Below are positions 62,973 through 64,000 of a stretch of DNA of 64,000 nt, piece after piece. This DNA comes from Closterium sp. NIES-65. Its lineage: Eukaryota; Streptophyta; Zygnematophyceae; Desmidiales; Closteriaceae. The notes under the pieces are model-generated. The model saw only the letters and a program-made list of their open reading frames with translations, was not told the origin of the DNA and did no database searches. The stretch's first letter is position 1. Each line of letters begins with the position of its first letter. A program made the position numbers and the translations under genes. Location: NCBI GenBank assembly GCA_948144175.1, contig CANXME010002538.1, positions 1,517,501 to 1,581,500 on the forward strand, given 5' to 3'.

Positions 62973-63300
62973 CGGTGTCGGGGCCGCGGAAGGGCGGCGA
63001 CAGGGCTGCTGTAAGGGCGGGCGGCGAGGCCGTGGAAGGGCGGCGATAGGGCCGTGGAAGGGCGGTGACGGGGCCGCTGAAAAGGCGGCGCCGGGGCCGC
63101 TAAAAGGGCGGCGACGGGGCCGCAGGGAGGGGCGGCGACGGGGCCGCTGAAAGGGCGGCGCGACGGGGCCGCAAGGGGGGCGCGACGAGGCTGCAAGGGC
63201 GGCGCGACGGGGCCGCAAGGGCGGCGCGACGGGGCCGCAAGGGCGGCGCGACGGGGTCGCAAGGGCGGCGCGACGGGGCCGTTAGGGGCCGTAAAAGGGG
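62973..63300 (-). repeat. C11 leader repeats
   Basis: About 16 units around GGCGGCGACGGGGCCGCTGAAA, shifting to GGGCGGCGCGACGGGGCCGCAA. Confidence 0.85.
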
Positions 63301-63426
63301 CCGCTAGAGGCCGCTAGAGGGGGAACGACACGTGGCGCGACTCGGGCAGGGGCCAAGCGCGCTACGGGCAGGAAAAAAACGGTGGGCCCTAGGAACAGTT
63401 CCCACGAGGGAACCAGCTCTATACCA

Positions 63427-63559
63427 TGTAAAAGTTAGAACGAGAGAATGAGTGAACTATGAAAGAGTTGGGTACAGGTACTAACCCTAATTGAGTTGTA
63501 CCCCTTATAGGCTACCCTACTATAGCCTACACAAATATATAAGCTATAATGTTCTGACA
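63427..63559 (-). repeat. C11 5' LTR
   Basis: 133 bp, TGTCAGAACATTATAGC to AACTTTTACA, of the C1/C8 subfamily. Confidence 0.9.
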
Positions 63560-64000
63560 CACAGGTCACGCTGACGCTTCTTGGGCTGACGACCAGGCTG
63601 TGCAGCGGTCATTACAGGGTTACACCTTCAGCCTTTGCTCCGGCTCTGTTTCGTGGTGGTCTACCTGCTCGTCTTCTATTCTCAGCTCCAGCTGTGAGGC
63701 TGGGATCTACGCAGGGGCCATGGCTGTATAGGAGCTATGCTGGCTCACCTACCTGCTGACTGACCTAGGAGAGCCGCCTCGTTCTCCTCCAGTTCTGTAC
63801 GTAGACAACAAGGCCATGCTGGCCTTGTGTCGGGAGCACAGACTGGAGCAGAAAACGAAGCACATTGCTCTCCGCTACTTCCTGGCTCGTAAGCTGCAGC
63901 AGCGTGGTCAGCTCCACCTCACCTACGTGGCCTCTGAGGCCAACACTGCTGATATCTTCACCAAGGCCCTTCCACCTTGTGATCATCAGCGCTTCTGTAC
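63560..64000 (+). pseudogene. C12 RNase H fragment
   Basis: Plus-strand Copia RNase H starting at (T)GHADASWADDQ, with CEAGIYAGAM, a CAG to TAG in AV-stop-ELCW (about 63728), VDNKAMLALC, KHIALRYFLA and NTADIFTKALPPCDHQRFC. It continues past the right edge. The upstream part was separated by C11 and is not identifiable; C6 or C8 could be its other half, but this cannot be shown. Confidence 0.88.

Larger units (their letters stand above)
62973..63559 (-). mobile_element. C11: 5' end of a Copia element
   Basis: Only the LTR (63427-63559), primer site (63412-63426), leader hairpin (GTTCCC / GGGAAC at 63398-63413, GGGCCC at 63384) and part of the GC-rich leader (62973-63300) remain. C10 begins at its cut edge. 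It was inserted into C12, and the right flank cacag would be the target copy. Confidence 0.88.

Overview
The window is a transposable-element graveyard from a large plant-type nuclear genome. GC-rich intronless Copia polyproteins, initiator-tRNA-type primer sites (TGGTAT-AGAGC), teloboxes and a Helitron with AP2-like domains suggest the green lineage, perhaps a streptophyte alga. That placement is inference: no host gene is recognisable enough to fix it. I find no rRNA, tRNA or CRISPR and no intact host gene; nearly every recognisable reading frame belongs to a transposon and carries at least one stop, frameshift or deletion.

Layout. 1-4437 (minus): a decayed Helitron Rep gene with the order OTU protease, two AP2-like domains, DUF6570-like region, Helitron-like N domain. 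It is split by a very young non-autonomous LTR element, T1 (1111-2363, LTRs identical by eye, target duplication ggtaa), and touched at the left edge by another LTR (1-49). 4438-5811: AT-rich, no gene. 5812-12677: Copia element C1 (minus, 5' truncated). 12678-13710: low-complexity and unassigned DNA. 13711-21286: complete C2 (minus). 21287-22237: a (TC)n tract and part of an old gag-like gene. 22238-29017: complete C3 (plus, duplication gggcc), inserted into that gag-like pseudogene, which resumes at 29018-30608 and also holds a hAT-type MITE (29891-30362, 8-bp duplication). 30977-38650: C5, with C4 (31248-37041) nested in its leader. 38651-49182: C6, split by C7 (39234-46090, minus, duplication gcagg), a different Copia lineage. 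49183-53321: C8. 53322-56378: C9, joined tail to tail with C10 (56379-62972, minus). 62973-63559: 5' end of C11 (minus). 63560-64000: RNase H end of C12 (plus).

Most Copia copies belong to one family with very short LTRs (about 98-133 bp), a single gag-pol frame, a long repeat-rich leader, a Gly-rich gag tail, an unusually spaced C-x13-C-x3-H-x4-C knuckle, and a repeat-filled linker between integrase and RT. Several signals outside the proteins recur between copies: a hairpin just after the primer site with paired base changes, followed by GGGCCCAC; a hairpin containing the polypurine tract; and an LTR inverted repeat. T1 and a fragment inside C3 share a series of GC-rich tetraloop hairpins whose stems covary. 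These RNA-level features and the Helitron domain fusion are the most promising leads.
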